NCBI GenBank assembly: GCA_021234155.1
Contig: JAJEKV010000004.1
Coordinates: 17,483,310 to 17,547,309, forward strand
Source of the DNA: Isoetes taiwanensis
Taxonomy: Eukaryota > Streptophyta > Lycopodiopsida > Isoetales > Isoetaceae
DNA length: 64,000 bases
Reading direction: 5' to 3'
The notes under the pieces were generated by a model. It was not told the DNA's origin. It saw only the letters and a program-made list of their open reading frames with translations, and made no database searches. Below are positions 61,320 to 64,000 of the stretch, piece by piece. A program made the translations under genes and the position numbers. The number at the start of each line of letters is the position of its first letter. Position 1 is the stretch's first letter.

Positions 61320-63230
61320 ATTTAGGCAGAGCAGCAAGGCGGTGGATGTCCCGCTGGTCATGGCAGCATTGGATTGCCGCCCCTCTTAGGGTATTAGGTT
61401 TATAAGAGGGCATCTTCTGCTGGAGCTTTCACCTGCAGGTTGAGCTGGAGCTTTCACTTGGAGCCTGGAGCCGCAAGGGCATTAATAGGGAGCAAAATCA
61501 GAAGGTACTTCGATTTTTTATTGAATTTCGTTCTGTATTACAGGGATAAAATCTGAGAGAGGAGATTTGAGACGAGTTTGCATTCCAGGTATAGCTTGAG
61601 GCGGATCCATTTTCTAAACCACAGCTCAAGATCAAGGTTATTATCTGTTGATGCATGTACTTTTATTTTGCATTCCAATCTGTGACAAGTAAAGGCACCA
61701 AGCTTTAAGATGTTAGTCTCATCTCTTGCAGACACGTTAATTTTTTCCTACTCCATTTTTGACATCTCCTCCAGACAGAAACCATTTTGCGACTCCATTA
61801 ATCGTCAAGGACATTCTTTCTCCAATTGCATGTAAGAAGCCCTTTGATTCTGGGAATTTGGTTTGCAAGAGATTTTGGGAAGTATGCCGCTGTCCAGATA
61901 TTCTAATAATATGCTCAATTTCTATTTGATTCGTGCAGGCAAACATACGAAGGCAAACATGTTACATTCTGGACTTATGATCTCCATTATTGAATGTGCC
62001 ATGCTGCTATGGACTAAATGGTAATACATCAACTAAATCTGTGCGTGTTTCATTTCAATGTAGGCATATTGATGGGCACCCTAAATAAATTCCAAATAAT
62101 TTCTATCTGGGTCTTTGATAGTTTCAGAAATGCATATCATGCTTTGTGAGATTCCATCCTCTTGCTGTTAATATTTGACTGTTACTAAGCAAGTGTGTTG
62201 TGCACATAAGCACAAAAGTGTCTCTCATAGTTATACGTTCTAGCTGATTGTGAATTAAGTCTTCGTCTAAAAATGATTATTCTCTTTCTTGCATTTCTTA
62301 CTTGATTTCCATATCTAGCGGCTCAGAAGGTGCATTTGTTCACTTATTTCCCGTGGCTATGGAAACAGCTAACTCATGCATGAATATGTTACATCTGCAT
62401 CTATTTGTTATAGATAGTGCTTGAAAGATACTCCTGAACATGTTTTGCTATGCATATGAATAATGGAGCTCAAATTTTTGTTCTTTATGATGTAGGAATT
62501 CATGTCATCCAACTTTTGCGGCACAGATCTGAGAATGTTGTTCCAGATTTGTTAATCCTGGTTGATATGGGCTTCTATTCTAAACTTCGTGCAGATAAAG
62601 CGTTACAAGGTGGACTAGAAACACTTTCTGTGATTTCATTGTTTGTTGCGATTGACAATCATTTGCATCTACACTTGCAGCTCTTGCGACCACATAAATA
62701 TCTGCTAAAGAACACCTGCATTAAGCTGCATCAAGGTAAACCTTTGCTTTTGAGTTCACATCACTGAATATTTTATGTTTATTCCAACAGATCGAAGACG
62801 CTTCTGCAAATACTTTCATGCTTAGACTTTTTCTTTACATTCATTACATTGTACTTCAGACTCTTCAAAAATAGATTTGTGCCATAATTTTGATTGCAAG
62901 AGGTTTTAGACCGAACCAAAGGATCAGTCTTTATACATTACTAGGAGTAGTAGTTCTCTCAAATGTCAGTTTTAGCTGAATTGATCCCCTGTACTGTCTC
63001 TTTAATCTGGTGCATGCAATTCTATTCTCAGACACAGTGCTATGATCTTTACAAATATCGCTTCAGAGTGGAGATTTGCTATGTCCTAAAGGGTATGTCT
63101 TCTTTATACGTTCATGCTTTATGCCTTTTTTATATGTTTGTGCTTTCGTTATACATTTTGTTGCTACTGTTTTCCAACTGCAATATATTATTTGGCTCCA
63201 CAAGTGAAATAATGTAATGGTCATTCTGAA
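61320..63230 (+). other. Possible spliced transcription unit
   Basis: Weak. There is a TTTATAAGAGGG TATA-like box near 61,398, an AGAAG/GTACTT donor near 61,503, a TTGCAG acceptor near 62,680 opening a short exon that ends CATCAAG/GTAAAC at about 62,734, and a CGCTTCAG acceptor with GGTATG donor about 25-30 bases later near 63,066. A 105-codon frame (62,450-62,767) covers part of it but I recognise no protein. It could be the 5' part of a gene that continues beyond the window or a non-coding transcript. Confidence 0.2.
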
Positions 63231-63349
63231 TTAAAATGCAAAGCCCCGCAGCGTCCAGTAATCATTGTTTCTTTGCCGCCCAATTGAGTTGTTCTTATGC
63301 AATTTGCTTATTTTGAATTAGTTGATGTTGATTAGGTTTTTTTATATAA

Positions 63350-63395
63350 CGTCATGACCATGATCATGATATATAGATTATGATCATGATATCTC
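63350..63395. repeat. ATGATCATGATAT repeated palindromic motif
   Basis: ATGATCAT, itself a palindrome, occurs twice within ~30 bp with flanking ATATC/ATATAT. Possibly a binding-site pair or just simple sequence. Confidence 0.4.
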
Positions 63396-63754
63396 TATGG
63401 TACTTATAATATAGAATAGGACTTAGTAAATTCTCCTACATCTCTCCAATTCAAGATGCTCAGAAAGAGCCCTCTAAGATAAGGTAGTATTGACCTTTAT
63501 GATGGTATAAATTTGACTATACCCATATCTTAGCAATGTTATTGCATAGGTCATGTTTGTATTATTGTCTATGTTCACATTGTATACTATTATTACTGAC
63601 AGAATTGCGTCTATTGACCAACGTTTATGCAATTACTGTAGTAACGAAATTATGTGCTTTCCAAAACGACGTTGTTAGAAGGCAAACTCATTCCAGATGT
63701 ATGTGTTTCGTTTGATGCCTAATAATTGGTTGCAGTTTATGTTCTGCCAATTTA

Positions 63755-63850
63755 AGGCTGCATAGCTGCTTAGTCCATGCATTCAAATTATACAACTTCT
63801 ATAGGCTGCATAGCCGCTTAGTCCATGCATTCAAACTATAAAACTTCTAT
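63755..63850. repeat. 48-bp tandem duplication
   Basis: Two direct copies, 63,755-63,802 and 63,803-63,850, starting AGGCTGCATAGC and ending ACTTCTAT, differing at three positions (for example GCTGC against GCCGC). Confidence 0.95.
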
Positions 63851-64000
63851 AGGACCAATCTTTCATTTCCATGAGTTAGATGGACATTCTTTCCTACGCC
63901 ATTGATCATCTGGTTATCGATCGAATTGTTGTTAGCTGTGAAGATATCGAGGTCAGGTTGATTATCTTCTATATCATAGCAAGGGCATTAAAAGAGGCAT

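Noticed and set aside
1-64000. tRNA, rRNA or organelle DNA inserts
   Set aside because: I looked for tRNA A/B-box patterns and rRNA or plastid gene words and saw none I could support by eye.

Overview
The window is nuclear DNA from a flowering plant. The evidence is a plant-specific NAC transcription-factor gene, a plant PPR (RNA-editing/organelle RNA-binding) gene fragment and a MuDR-type Mutator transposon, all with plant-type introns or architecture, set in AT-rich, repeat-dominated sequence. The species cannot be told from the sequence. I see no ORF that reads cleanly as an intact protein of a known family; recognisable genes are broken by stops or small indels.

Left two thirds (about 1-40,800) is one large repeat territory. 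A ~16.65 kb unit occurs twice in direct orientation: unit A at about 3,480-20,115 and unit B at about 20,116-40,805. Unit B is longer because it carries an internal ~4.0 kb tandem duplication (about 29,690-33,690 repeated at 33,690-37,730). Each unit has the same order: ~0.8 kb subrepeats, a block of a ~20-bp minisatellite built on a GGCATGTT..GAGCC core, an ACATGT-rich tandem block, a minus-strand spliced gene-like region that I do not recognise, a TGTACA-rich block, a ~0.6 kb AT-rich element with many TTAGCTAAA motifs, a pyrimidine-strand (CCT/TCC)n tract of 220-280 bp, and a plus-strand gene-like region that I also do not recognise. Copies differ by a great many 1-6 base indels, so either the units are old or the consensus is noisy; most reading frames in them cannot be trusted.

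Right third (about 40,800-64,000) is mostly single-copy. It holds a minus-strand NAC gene or pseudogene (42,143-43,310), two more copies of the AT-rich 0.6 kb element (one carrying two nested transposons, each with a recognisable target-site duplication), a 3.25 kb MuDR-type element with a decayed transposase (46,540-49,790), a 364-bp MITE with 74-bp perfect terminal inverted repeats (51,754-52,117), a PPR gene fragment (about 52,560-53,005), several short tandem duplications, and long AT-rich stretches without recognisable genes. The last ~2.5 kb may be the 5' part of a spliced transcription unit, but this is weak.

No operon-like cooperation is present. The organising principle is repeat growth: segmental tandem duplication on the left, nested transposon insertion on the right, with remnants of host genes between.
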